From positions 21,577,254 to 21,641,253 of the forward strand of contig NC_064555.1 of assembly GCF_023856365.1 (NCBI RefSeq): DNA of 64,000 bases, written 5' to 3'. This DNA is from Brienomyrus brachyistius. Its lineage: Eukaryota > Chordata > Actinopteri > Osteoglossiformes > Mormyridae. The translations under genes and the position numbers were made by a program. The notes under the pieces were generated by a model, which was given only the letters and a program-made list of their open reading frames with translations, did no database searches and was not told where the DNA came from. This document shows, piece by piece, positions 48,303-58,036 of the stretch (position 1 is the stretch's first letter; each line of letters opens with the position of its first letter).

Positions 48303-49392
48303 CCCCCCACAAATGGCTCTTGTTTAAGCTGAAGGCTGCAGGGATTTTAGGAACTGTAGCAGCTTGGATTGAAAACTGGTTAACAGACAGGAAGCAGTGA
48401 GTAGTTATTAGAGGCACAATGTCACAGTGGGCCTGCATTCATAGTGGGGTACAGCAGGGTTCAATTTTAGGACCACTATTGTTCCTAATTTACATTAATG
48501 ATATTGACACCAATACATACAGTAAACTGGTTAAATTTGCAGACGACACCGAAGTGGGTGGTGTAGCAGATACTGATCTAGCAGCACAGAGGCTACAACA
48601 GGATCTTGATTTAAATAGTGACTGGGCTTATACACGGCGGATGAAATTTAACATAGATAAATGTAAGGTAATCCATGCAGGGAGCAGAAATATAAAGTAC
48701 AGATATTTTATGGGTTCCACTGAAATAAAGGTAGCTGATTATGAGAAAGATCTCGGTGTGTATGTTGATGCTTCCATGTCCCACTCTAGCCAATGTGGGG
48801 AAGCAATAAAAAAGGCCAATTACATCTCTAGGTGTGTAGAGGTTACATCTCTAGGTGTGTGGAGGTGATGCTACAATTATACAATTCCCCACCTAGAATA
48901 TTATGTGCAAGATTGCTCACCATACCTTAAAAAGGACATTGCTGCCTTGGAAAGGGGGCAACGTAGGGCTACAAGAATGATTCCTGGTCTTAGAGGAATG
49001 TCTTATGAGGAGAGGTTAGCTGAGCTGAATCTGTTTAGCCTCAAGCAAAGGAGACTAAGGGGGGACATGATCCAGGTATATAAGATTCTAACAGGTCTGG
49101 GTGCTGTTCAGCCAAATGGCTACTTCAAAATTAGTTTAAATCCTAGAACTCATGGCCATAGGTGGAAATTAGCAGGAGAATATTTTAAACTTAATTTGAG
49201 AAAACACTTCTTTACACAGCGTGTCGTTAGAGTATGGAATAGTCTTCCTGCTAGTGTATTGCAAGCTAAAACCCTGGGTTCCTTTAAATCAGAGCTAGAT
49301 AAGATTTTAACAACTCTGAGCAATTATTTCTCCCCAAACGAGCTTGATGGGCCGAACGGCCTCCTCTCGTTTGTAAATTTCTTATGTTCTTA
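48303..49392 (+). mobile_element. 5'-truncated CR1-type LINE
   Basis: About 1.09 kb encoding the 3' part of a reverse transcriptase and the C-terminal region of a CR1-clade non-LTR retrotransposon, ending in ggcctcctctcgtttgtaaatttcttatgttct. The boundaries are set by comparison with the uninterrupted related sequence at 50041-50210. It lies in a COL22A1 intron in the same orientation as the gene. Confidence 0.87.
48330..49350 (+). pseudogene. CR1-type reverse transcriptase fragment, broken
   Basis: RT palm-to-thumb motifs: SGVQQGSILGPLLFLIYIND, then KFADDTEVGG with the catalytic ADD (canonical YADD/FADD) and MKFNIDKCKVIHAG. After 48868 the frame breaks at a local tandem duplication of about 24 bp (ttacatctctaggtgtgt twice). 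It continues from about 48900 as YLKKDIAALERGQRRATRMI, EERLAELNLFSLKQRRLRGD and LRKHFFTQRVVRVWNSLP. No endonuclease domain; inactive. Confidence 0.87.
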
Positions 49393-50040
49393 CAACTTGA
49401 AGTGTGAAAGGCGAAGTAACTGCCTTCATTCGGTCATTCCCCACGCTGCCATGTGTTGCTTTTGTTTGAAGGCCGGTGTTGTTCCAACGTGCTGCTCGCA
49501 CTCTAAGATGTCAGGTGACTGCAGTTAAAAACATTTTGTTCTGGAGTTGAAGCAGTGCTTCACCAGAAAGGTAGGATGTTTGTCTTTGAACCACTGGGAA
49601 CCTGAGTCTCAGTCTCGCCACCCACTCCATGCTTCACTGCTTTATGAGAGCAAAACCAGATGTTTTAAACAAATTTATTTCCCGGCTGCTAAGTTGGCCT
49701 CACCTTAAATCCAACTGTCTGTCAGTACTCTGTGATGGATGGCCTGTGTCACCCTGCAGAGATCTACTTGAAATCGAAAGACAGGTACTTTTTGAATTGC
49801 AGCTCCTAGCCATTGAATCTTTCTAGGGATTGGCTCCCCTAAAGGTTATGGCACTAATCAGGGTCATCATTGCGGAAAAGAGTTCTTCTACAAAACCATG
49901 TTATGAAACTTGCTCCAAATCGGAGAACAAGTCAAGTTTTCGCAATGGCTTTTATTTTTAGCCACGAAACCTCTAGTTTTAGTAAATCTCCCACTTGAAC
50001 AATGTTTTGAATACAGAATGAAGAAAATATGAATATAAAT

Positions 50041-50212
50041 TACCATGTCATCGTTCTGAATTGCACAATCAGATTAGAGCAATTTGCTGATGAACTGATC
50101 TTTTTCATATTCATTTCATGCATTTTTAATGCATGCATATGCACATATTGTCACAACCCGAAGTATGAGAGGTGAAGTAACTGTCCTTTTTCAGTCATTC
50201 CCTCATTCAGAA
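50041..50212. repeat. Uninterrupted copy of the repeat split at 48302/49393
   Basis: It runs ccatgtcatcgttctgaattgcacaatcag, gctgatgaactgatctttttcatattc, then across the point where the LINE sits in the other copy, to gaagtatgagaggtgaagtaactgtcc and cagtcattccc. The matching right part at 49397-49445 reads gaagtgtgaaaggcgaagtaactgcc and cggtcattcccc. Confidence 0.75.
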
Positions 50213-50571
50213 AATATGAATTCAGCAAAGATAGTAGAGATATCATTAAAAAAAGGAGATGTCTTCTGATTGCCCCTAAATCAGCCAGGACTTCAGCGGC
50301 TTGTGCTTGTTGTGCCAGTTGCCAGGAAGCTGGGGTTGGACTCCTCCGGAGGTCAGCGCCCATGAGCCACATGAAGCATTTCATCTGCTCAGCCAGTGCA
50401 GTGCTAATTATGTGGGAAGACGTTTATCGTGCACCACAATATCGGAAGGGGAGGCTTGCTATGGAAACGACCGACGAAGACGTCCAGACCGTTTCAGCCC
50501 ATGTGTAATAGAGAGAAAAAACAGGCTGCATGAAAGAATCTTGTTTTATTAAACGTTTTTATTATCATTAC

Positions 50572-50756
50572 ATCCATCCATCCATCCACCCGTCCATCCG
50601 TTTTGAAAAACCAGTAACTGCTCTGGTGAACCTGTGCCCATTCCTGGAAGGACAAAATATAACGAAGGATGCCCCCTGGACAGGATGTCACACTCACACA
50701 CAGACACAGTCACACACACACACGCATATACACACACAGACACACATACCATCCAT
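50572..50756 (-). repeat. SINE/LINE tail, reverse orientation, with CACA microsatellite
   Basis: catccatccatccatccacccgtccatccgttttg is followed by aaccagtaactgctctgg, aacctgtgcccattcctgg, a ccctggacaggatg segment and cacacacag repeats (to 50750). Diverged copy of the GGAT-tailed family, reverse-oriented. Confidence 0.65.
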
Positions 50757-50960
50757 TTCTATAACCATATCCCTAACTCTAACTTTGACAATCTTAACGT
50801 ATAACCAGCCCTAACCTTAAGCATAAGTAACCAAACAAAATTATACCCTTTTTACTTTTTTGATTGCATTCACAGATCTTTGTGGGGACCTGCAAAATGG
50901 TCCCCACAATGTCAATATAACTGCTTTTATTACAGTGTTGGGAACATTTGGTGACCACAC
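50757..50960 (-). repeat. Dispersed repeat, minus-strand copy of the 18745 family
   Basis: Its reverse complement carries the 18745-19048 blocks in order: a tggggacc...ggtccccaca dyad (a perfect 10-bp inverted repeat, TGTGGGGACC and GGTCCCCACA, at about 50880-50907), gaatgcaatcaaaaaag, and ttttgtttggttacttatgcttaagg. CA repeats lie on both sides. Confidence 0.72.
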
Positions 50961-50974
50961 CGCAATATAAACAT

Positions 50975-51031
50975 AACATACACACACACACGCACACACA
51001 CAAACAGACACAGACACACACACACACACAG
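50975..51031. repeat. (CA)n-rich microsatellite
   Basis: Interrupted CACACA/CAGACA run; non-coding. Frames through it on the minus strand are Cys/Val repeats and are artefacts. Confidence 0.9.
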
Positions 51032-52540
51032 GGCAATTTAGAGTCAATATTTTACTTGATCCACATGTGATCAACTTTTGGGGGGGGGGTGGGCTTGAGT
51101 GACAGGGAGGAAGTCCACTCAAACTCTTCCCATGTCCTGCTGGACCAGATTCAAAGGCACAGCAGGTGTGATGTAGCTAGACCACCCTGTGCTCGTTATG
51201 TAACAGTCTTAGAGTTATTGCATATTGTTCTTCATGCTGTAGCAGCTTTTCACATTTGTATGACTTTGGTAGTCTTCTGAAATAAAAAGGATAACCCCTA
51301 AAGTAGTTAGTGGTAACCCACTTACCGACCAAATGTACTGTATAAACAGCCAAGCACAGTGGAGTCACATGTCACCTTACATCCCTCTACTTGAATGTCT
51401 GCTGAAACTTGATTTTCGATGTCTATAATGTGTAGGATTCCACATGCACAATCTTATATGAACTATATGACAACATCCTGATATAAAAATCTAGAACATG
51501 TACAGATTAAATAATTCATTAACAAAATAAGAATGACAGAAGACTGGGAGCAATGCATTCAGCCTTGTCTTTCTAGCGAGACTTATAATATTATTACTTA
51601 TAATTAATTTATAAGGGACCCTTCTAAGCTGGGAGGATGTGTGAGGCATGCAGTATAAATTAGTTTTAAGCAATTTCTTCACAATGCATTCCAGAGGAAC
51701 TGGGGCAGTTTGATAGACATCATGCATTTAATCTGACATCTTTGAATAACAATAACACACAATTCACATCCTTGTTCCCCTCTGACTACAAGCCCAACAC
51801 AGACAGGCTCTCTGTCGACTGCAACCTGTTTGGTAAGATTTTGGGGTCGTCTGCAGAACTGGAAATTCACCAAGGCCCTTTCCTTGTTAATTAAAGCCAG
51901 CAGTGCAGACAGTGTGCACAGATGTTACCAACTGCCCAGATAAAAAGAATCCACTGGCACTCTAGTTTAATTTCCCAGTTCGTTCATCTGGTTTTTTCAT
52001 GAACAGTGGAGCTTGGGGTTTTAGCTGCCCTTTCAAAATAGCTTTTAGGGAAGATTACATGCTTTCCCTTGCCAATCCAAATTACAGGTTTGCACTGAGA
52101 TCATCCCAAACCGCTGAACAGAACTGAGTATATTTGCATAACGCGCAGACCAATAACCATTCACAGCTGGATGCGTGTTCCACATTCTGCCTGCTGCTTT
52201 TGCAAAAAGTCACGGTTAATGCAATGGTGCAGCACCTGTGCCTCCCGGTCAAAGTGGCCCTGAGTCATTTACATGTTTCATCCTTTATGGAGGCCTTTTG
52301 GGGAACGAGCTTCCCAGATTCAGACGCTACAGAAAGGATGGATGAATATCGGTCACCTTATATCATTTGTAGTACCTTGTCGGTTTCGGAAGTGCTTGGA
52401 GTAGCACTTCCAGGACTATAGTGTTATTAAAAAAAGTATTACTTGCCAACAGAGTTCTTAAAGTGACAGTATTCTTAGCTGGGTTCTTTTGAACCCGTAT
52501 CAGAATGTATTCACTGATGAGACTCCTAAGCATTTATCTA

Positions 52541-52595
52541 CAGTAAGTCGTTCTGGCTAAGGGCGTCTGCCAAGTGCCGTAAATGTAAATGTAAT
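52541..52595 (+). repeat. L2-type SINE tail fragment
   Basis: acagtaagtcgttctggctaagggcgtctgccaagtgccg followed by taaatgtaaatgtaat, the tail signature of L2-mobilised fish SINEs. Confidence 0.75.
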
Positions 52596-53734
52596 TGTTC
52601 TTTTGGATTCTATTCTACTGAATCTTTCCGTGCCTACAGCAAAATAATTATCCACCTTTTGGTTCTCAGATATATGTAGTTGTTATAAGTGCTGGTGCTA
52701 TCCTGTCTACCTCAGTGATATACTGTTCTCTATCCTGAATGAATCAGCTGGACGCTACACTGAATAATTCCGGAAGGCTTCTATCATTTTGACGAGTGAC
52801 AGGCAAGGTCTGCTGTTTGAAGGAATGCGATGACAGATTAACGCCACGCGGAGCCGTGAGGCATTCAGAATAAACATGTGAACAATGACACGAGTAGGGC
52901 CATCTTAACCTCAGCCTACAAAAATATGCTTCCGTATCAAATTCAGTGTGAGCTTCAGAAGGCCATCAGGAAACCTATGAAATATGACATCCACCCTGCA
53001 CGCGTGTGTGTGGGCGTGTGCACACCCAAGATTATTATTCTTAGCTTTTCTGAAAATAACATGAAAGACAAGCGCTGAAGGCTTTTGGTGTATCTGTCCT
53101 TTCCGTATTAAGTTATGCTTTTCTATTAACGGCAGAAGTACACCCTGGCATTGCAGTTGCTATTGGCAGTCGCATGTTTGTTGTGAAAGGGTGTGTCCTC
53201 AATCAACTACCTTTGGGTGAGGCTTACCCTAAAATCCCCAGCGGATTTCAGATTTCAGTACCTTCTCTGTCATGCTACACAAACCACAGTTCCACTGCCC
53301 CCCATAATTGTATGGGCGAGCTATTTTAAACGTCTTAAACCTTACAACGTAAAATTTAGGGCTTTTGGCAGCAGATCTAAAAATTAAAAGCACGAGGGAA
53401 ATTAGTGGGACTGATACAAAGCGACGTCGAAGCAAAGCTACGTCCCACATGTTAAGTTATAATGTCATCTGAAGCAGTATGGGGAACCACACAAGCACAT
53501 TTCACACTTAAATCAGTGCTGGGTGTGTCCACATTGTCCCATATCAGTCAAAACCCATTACTGCATGATTTAGAGACGTGTACGTGTAAGGTGTGCGTGG
53601 CATGCCATAACTGAGATGTATTTGTGGACATAAATGGTCATTTAAATGTTGGCTTTTTCACATCTGGATGCCGAATGTGCAATGTGACAGCATCATATGC
53701 CCACCAAGTGAATTGAAATGGAGCTCTGAGAAAG

Positions 53735-54155
53735 GATTAGGAAGAAGGTCCAAAGCTTTAGAGTCCTGGTGCTCCCTGTTGTTTGGCTGCGAGACATGGA
53801 TGCTATCTAGTGACGTGAGACGAAGACTGGACTCCTTTGATACTGAGCCTCTTTGAAGAATCCTTGGGTACCGCTGGTTTGACTTTGCGTCGAACGAGCG
53901 GTTGCTCAGGGAGTCCAGAATGAGGCGCAATATCTGCATTGTGAGGCAGCATCAATTACAGCAGTAGGGCCATGTGGCCGATTCCTTTGAGGGTGATCCG
54001 GCTCGCAGGATCCTCATTGCTGAGGACGCGAGCGACTGGACCAGGCCAAGGGGACGCCCACGTAACACTTGCCTATGGAAAATAGGCGGCCATTTCCGGA
54101 GGGTGGGACTGGACGCTGTGTCAGCCTGGGTTGGTCATCAACCAGGATCCTGAGG
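53735..54155 (+). pseudogene. RTE-type LINE C-terminal fragment, broken
   Basis: Translation in shifting frames gives LFGCETWMLSSDVRRRLDSF, a stop, RILGYRWFDFASNERLLRES, RRNICIVRQHQL, a stop, GHVADSFEGDPARRIL, then DWTRPRGRPRNTCL. This is the standard end of fish RTE/Rex3-like endonuclease-reverse transcriptase proteins (LYGCETW, RRILGYRW, GHVAR, RPxGRPR). In-frame stops mark it as dead. It lies in a COL22A1 intron in + orientation. Confidence 0.8.
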
Positions 54156-54792
54156 TGTTTCGATGTGTGGTGGCTGCACCAATGTCTGCTCCCCAACCTG
54201 ACCTGATTCAGATCAGGAGTGGAATATACTTCATGGACAATGAAAAGTTATTCTTGTATTATTTCACCCATTACAAACAGTGCAGAAACAGCTGGGGTCA
54301 CATTGTGATCACAGACTATTGGTATATTACACAGAGAGCCTAATGAGGCTAACAGACAGACAGTGTATTACCTTTCATTTGAGATCAGGCACTGCAACAG
54401 GAGAGATGGTAGAACGAGTGTGGTTTAATGTTTACAGTACAATCTCAGGCTTGCTGTTAGAACAAAAAGAGCTGAAATGGCTGCTGATGGTTTCCTTTAT
54501 AAAAGGTTTAAGCATCAGATTCTTCATCTGCTGGAAGCATTAAACTGCAAATAAAATTGCTTCGTGTTGCAGAATTTACACTTGAAAAAATGCGACGGCT
54601 CTATTATTTGAAAGTAATAGGTTCACAGATATATGAATAACATTTCTCCGAGGGTAGTGTTTCTACCGCTGGTCAAATCCAGTCTCTGTTCTTGCTGTGA
54701 CACTTTCCGCTGGCACGTCATCAGTGACCAGGATCACTGCACATTTTCAAACAGCGGAGCTATTTTTTTTTCCTTATCATTTCTGTTTTCAG

Positions 54793-54904
54793 GATTTGAC
54801 CTCATGGAGTATTTCAACGTTCGGGATCTTTTGGGGACGAGGTTTGAACCAGGTCAAAGCTCCTATGTACGGCTTGGGACCTTGCCTGTTGTACAGAAAA
54901 CTGA
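54793..54904 (+). CDS. col22a1: COL22A1 exon: start of TSPN/LamG-like domain
   Basis: A 112-nt exon after ttctgttttcag, before gtaagt. Joined in phase 1 to the preceding exon it makes Gly, then FDLMEYFNVRDLLG and the end LGTLPVVQKTE, residues 245-281, the opening strands of the thrombospondin N-terminal-like (laminin-G fold) domain of FACIT collagens. Ends in phase 2. Confidence 0.93.
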
Positions 54905-55655
54905 GTAAGTCTATGTTATATTAATTCACCTGAGCAGGTAAAACGAGTATTTTTTGTCTATAAAAACAATCCTCCCAATCAGGAAAGAAGCATAAAATGA
55001 CATCATAAGTCTCCATTTTATCTAAAAACCTTATTTTACAATTTGTGACCCATCACCACAAAATGAGTCTTATGGGTGCAGTTCTACCAGTGCGACTTAA
55101 GACTCATTTCATAGAATTTAAATAAAATTCTATTGCAGTATATATTCCTATATACTTTCAATTCTTATTACAATTAAAATCCAAAAAACGTACTTTGATA
55201 ATTTAGATGTTACTAAAATGCAGTGTTTAGAAAAATATTTAGCACTATAAAACTCTGTTGTTGCATGTTTTTTTTCTTAATGTTAAAGCATTTAGAATGA
55301 AGGAGGCTTTTAACTGGTTCTCAGTGTGTTCTTTGCATATTGTGTAAGTCAGCTACCGCCGAAGAATGTGCAAAGTAGCTAAATCGTCACAGTTTCCCTG
55401 TGCTGCGTATCCGTGTGAAAGCGGCCTTCCCACAGCGGCCAAACAATGAGCTCATCACTGGCAGCCAGGCCTAAGAGTGCCTGTTGTCTCTCATACAGCC
55501 ATCCGCACACACTATTGATGCGTCACTGCCGCTTCGGTATTTGTACTCTGCCTTTAGCACATTTAGCCACTGCTGCTATTTTCTCACCTACCAACCTCAA
55601 GAGGTGCACTTGGGGTAATGCTGTTTATTACTGCCTTTCATTTTCTGCCTTTCAG

Positions 55656-55779
55656 AGATGTTTTCCCTCAAGGTCTTCCCGATGAATATGCCTTTGTGAC
55701 CACATTCAAATTCAGAAAAAGCTCCAGACGAGAAGACTGGTATCTCTGGCAAATCTTTGACAAATACGGGATCCCACAG
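55656..55779 (+). CDS. col22a1: COL22A1 exon: TSPN domain, second part
   Basis: A 124-nt exon after ctgcctttcag. It completes a Glu codon and reads DVFPQGLPDEYAFVTTFKFR, then SSRREDWYLWQIFD and YGIPQ, residues 282-323. The DVFPxGLPxEYAFVTTF and WxLWQI motifs are hallmarks of the TSPN domain of FACIT and related collagens. Ends in phase 0 at cag followed by gtacga. Confidence 0.96.
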
Positions 55780-56019
55780 GTACGATAGCAGTCCGGTCGG
55801 TATCTGATTTTCCAAGACATCTAAGATGCTGTTTGGGGGGGTGGGGGATGTTGAGTTCATCGTATTGAGATACTGTCATGAGGGTGGACAAACTTAGAGT
55901 TGCCTCCTTCAAACTTAAAGGGTTTGACGTGATTTTATGTTCGGTATGTGTTGCTTTTACGGAAAGCGTCCCGTCCCACATCTCTTGATTGGAGCTGCAT
56001 GTCTCGTGCCTGCATCCAG

Positions 56020-56295
56020 GTATCCATCCGCCTGGATGGGCCAAACAAAGCCCTGGAGTACAATGCCGTCGGGCTGACCAAGGACGCCGTGAGAGCTGTG
56101 TTCAAGGACCCTGAGGTTGAGAACCTGTTTGACCGAAACTGGCACAAGATCGCGCTCAGTGTCCAGGCCAAATCGGTGTCTCTCTACCTGGACTGTAAGC
56201 ATCTACAAACACTGTCCATCGAAGACAGAGAAGATATTGACATGAATGGGAAGACGGTGATTGGCAAGCGGGTGTATGACAGTGTGCCTATCGAC
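56020..56295 (+). CDS. col22a1: COL22A1 exon: TSPN domain, core
   Basis: A 276-nt exon, phase 0 at both ends (acceptor gcctgcatccag, donor gtgagt). It reads VSIRLDGPNKALEYNAVG, then LFDRNWHKIALSVQAKSVSL and LDCKHLQTL, residues 324-415. The NWHKIALSV motif and the following Cys are typical of the laminin-G-like fold in TSPN domains. Confidence 0.96.
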
Positions 56296-56469
56296 GTGAG
56301 TGGCAGCTCCTCTCTGTTTTGTGGCCCTGTTGAGTTTGTATGTGTCTGCTGAATTTTCAGTAGCATTCCTACATTGCTTAGGCCTGCCCTGCATCAGCAT
56401 GTATGTAGGAATCTGAGCTTTGGTCTGAGGATTTGTTACAGGTTCTGAAATTTGCGCCTCTTTCTCCAG

Positions 56470-56550
56470 TTTGACCTGCAGAGGATGGTCATATATTGTG
56501 ACTCCAAGCATGCAGAGCTGGAGACCTGCTGTGACCTCCCCAAAGGCCCG
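56470..56550 (+). CDS. col22a1: COL22A1 exon: end of TSPN domain
   Basis: An 81-nt exon, phase 0, after tttctccag and before gtaagt. It reads FDLQRMVIYCDSKHAELETC and CDLPKGP, residues 416-442. The IYCD and ETCCDLP cysteines close the domain by disulphides, as in other FACIT collagens. Confidence 0.95.
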
Positions 56551-56718
56551 GTAAGTTCTCCTCCCATACTGGGTGGAGTAACTGGGGTGTGGGGGGGGGG
56601 ATCCTTATTTTCATTGTATCCCAGAATATTTACAGTTTACTGCTGTAACTGAGGCTCTAGTAATAAGCCTGTGCTATTTCATTACATTCTCGCCAAGCTC
56701 TCAATCTGACCTTTTCAG

Positions 56719-56841
56719 TGTCCGAAGGAGGTCGTGATCGAGCACCCCACTGCTGAGATTCCCACCACCCCCCCCCCCAAAAACGACGAGCAGAAGAGCG
56801 GCCCCACAGCCATTAACTGCACTTGTGCAGAAGGGGCGAAG
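56719..56841 (+). CDS. col22a1: COL22A1 exon: linker before the triple helix
   Basis: A 123-nt exon, phase 0, after ccttttcag. It reads CPKEVVIEHPTAEIP, a Pro run encoded by a 14-C stretch, then KSGPTAINCTCAEGAK, residues 443-483. An Asn-Cys-Thr sequon and three cysteines precede the collagenous part. The donor is gtactg, weaker than the others. The 14-C homopolymer is prone to slippage. Confidence 0.9.
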
Positions 56842-57158
56842 GTACTGTAAGAAACACGGCTGGGGGAGAATCCGCGAGCAGAATGAGGCCGTCATTCTGC
56901 AGTGTCTGAAGTTTCTCAGTGTGTTCATTGTGCGACACAAGGATCGGAAGCGCAACTATTTTTAGTTTCAAATTTGCAGTCATTCCGCTCAGACTTCCAC
57001 AGGAACAGCAAAAACAAAATAAAATGAAATGTTCATCAGAACAATTCCTTGTTGAGTATTGAGCAGGCAGTTGCTTGTAATTGTGCCACTAAACCTAGTT
57101 TTCATGTTCATTCCAAAATGAAAGTGTGAAGCACACAGGCCCAAAACAACGGTCTACA

Positions 57159-57282
57159 CCAGTGTTTCTCAGCCAGGTCCTTGGTGACCCCCAGACGATG
57201 CACATTTTTGCTTCCTCCCAGCTCCCTGCAAAAAGTTGGTCTCTCTGAAGGACTCCGAAGGCCAGTTTGAGAAACACTGGCC
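57159..57282. mobile_element. Palindromic MITE, family C, copy 2
   Basis: The left end ccagtgtttctcagccagg pairs with the right end ccagtttgagaaacactgg. The inner blocks tttttgcttcctcccagctccctgc match the copy at 41701-41808. It lies 80 bp upstream of the first collagenous exon. Confidence 0.75.
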
Positions 57283-57364
57283 TACATCACAGTGTGCAGC
57301 CTCACAGAGAGTTGCAGTATGAAATGTATTTCGTCCATTGATTCCTTTAAATTGCTCCTCACAG

Positions 57365-57409
57365 GGAGAGACTGGTCCACCTGGACGTGATGGTGCCAAG
57401 GGTGAAAAG
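57365..57409 (+). CDS. col22a1: COL22A1 exon: first Gly-X-Y exon
   Basis: A 45-nt exon, phase 0: GETGPPGRDGAKGEK, five uninterrupted Gly-X-Y triplets opening the triple-helical region. Acceptor tgctcctcacag is good; the donor is aagGTCATC, a non-consensus but GT-containing site. The exon also ends in the typical Gly-Glu-Lys used at several later exon ends. Confidence 0.9.
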
Positions 57410-57543
57410 GTCATCCATCTCAAAATAGTCATTTCTATTAATTCCATGAAGTAATGTTTATGAAACAGGATTTATGGGACTTTATTTATGGGGGGGTTTA
57501 TCCGCAATGCTTTTGTCGTGACGCCGCGTGAATTTCTTTACAG

Positions 57544-57606
57544 GGTGACACTGGGAGTCAGGGTGAAATTGGACCCCCTGGCCTGAAAGGACAGAAAGGA
57601 GAAACT
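57544..57606 (+). CDS. col22a1: COL22A1 collagenous exon
   Basis: A 63-nt exon, phase 0: GDTGSQGEIGPPGLKGQK, then GET, seven Gly-X-Y triplets without interruption. Acceptor tttctttacag; donor gtatga. Proline in the Y position (GPPG) is a likely hydroxylation site. Confidence 0.93.
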
Positions 57607-57997
57607 GTATGAGTTCATTACGCATTTGAACAATTTTGATTATATTGGATAGCAAAGCTAGACAACTAAATATAATTTTAATGGCCAAATAAAGTGGAAT
57701 AATCACACTAATTAAATATAACCGATGCCGTAGAAAATGTCCAGCCCTCCATTTTCTAAGCAATAACGTAGGTCAGGGTAGAACATGTAAAGGAATTCAA
57801 AGAAGTCTAAAACCTTTTTTATCATCTGCTCTACAAATGCATATACTAAAATGTTCGATACTGAATGTACTACGGCTTTTACTATTTCATCATGTAGACC
57901 TTCAGTTGTGAGTCACGTTTGATTAGACATGCTGTTCTTTCCTCTGTTTCCTTCTCTGGCTCCAAATAATTGATCCTTGTCGATTGATTATTTGCAG

Positions 57998-58036
57998 GGC
58001 AGGGCCGTTTCTATCAAAGGTGACAGGGGTGAAAAG
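57998..58036 (+). CDS. col22a1: COL22A1 collagenous exon with a helix interruption
   Basis: A 39-nt exon, phase 0: GRAVSIKGDRGEK. The spacing from the first Gly to the next is seven residues, so the Gly-X-Y register is broken by GRAVSIK before GDR-GEK resumes. Short interruptions of this kind are normal in FACIT collagens. Acceptor tatttgcag; donor gtaagc. Confidence 0.88.
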
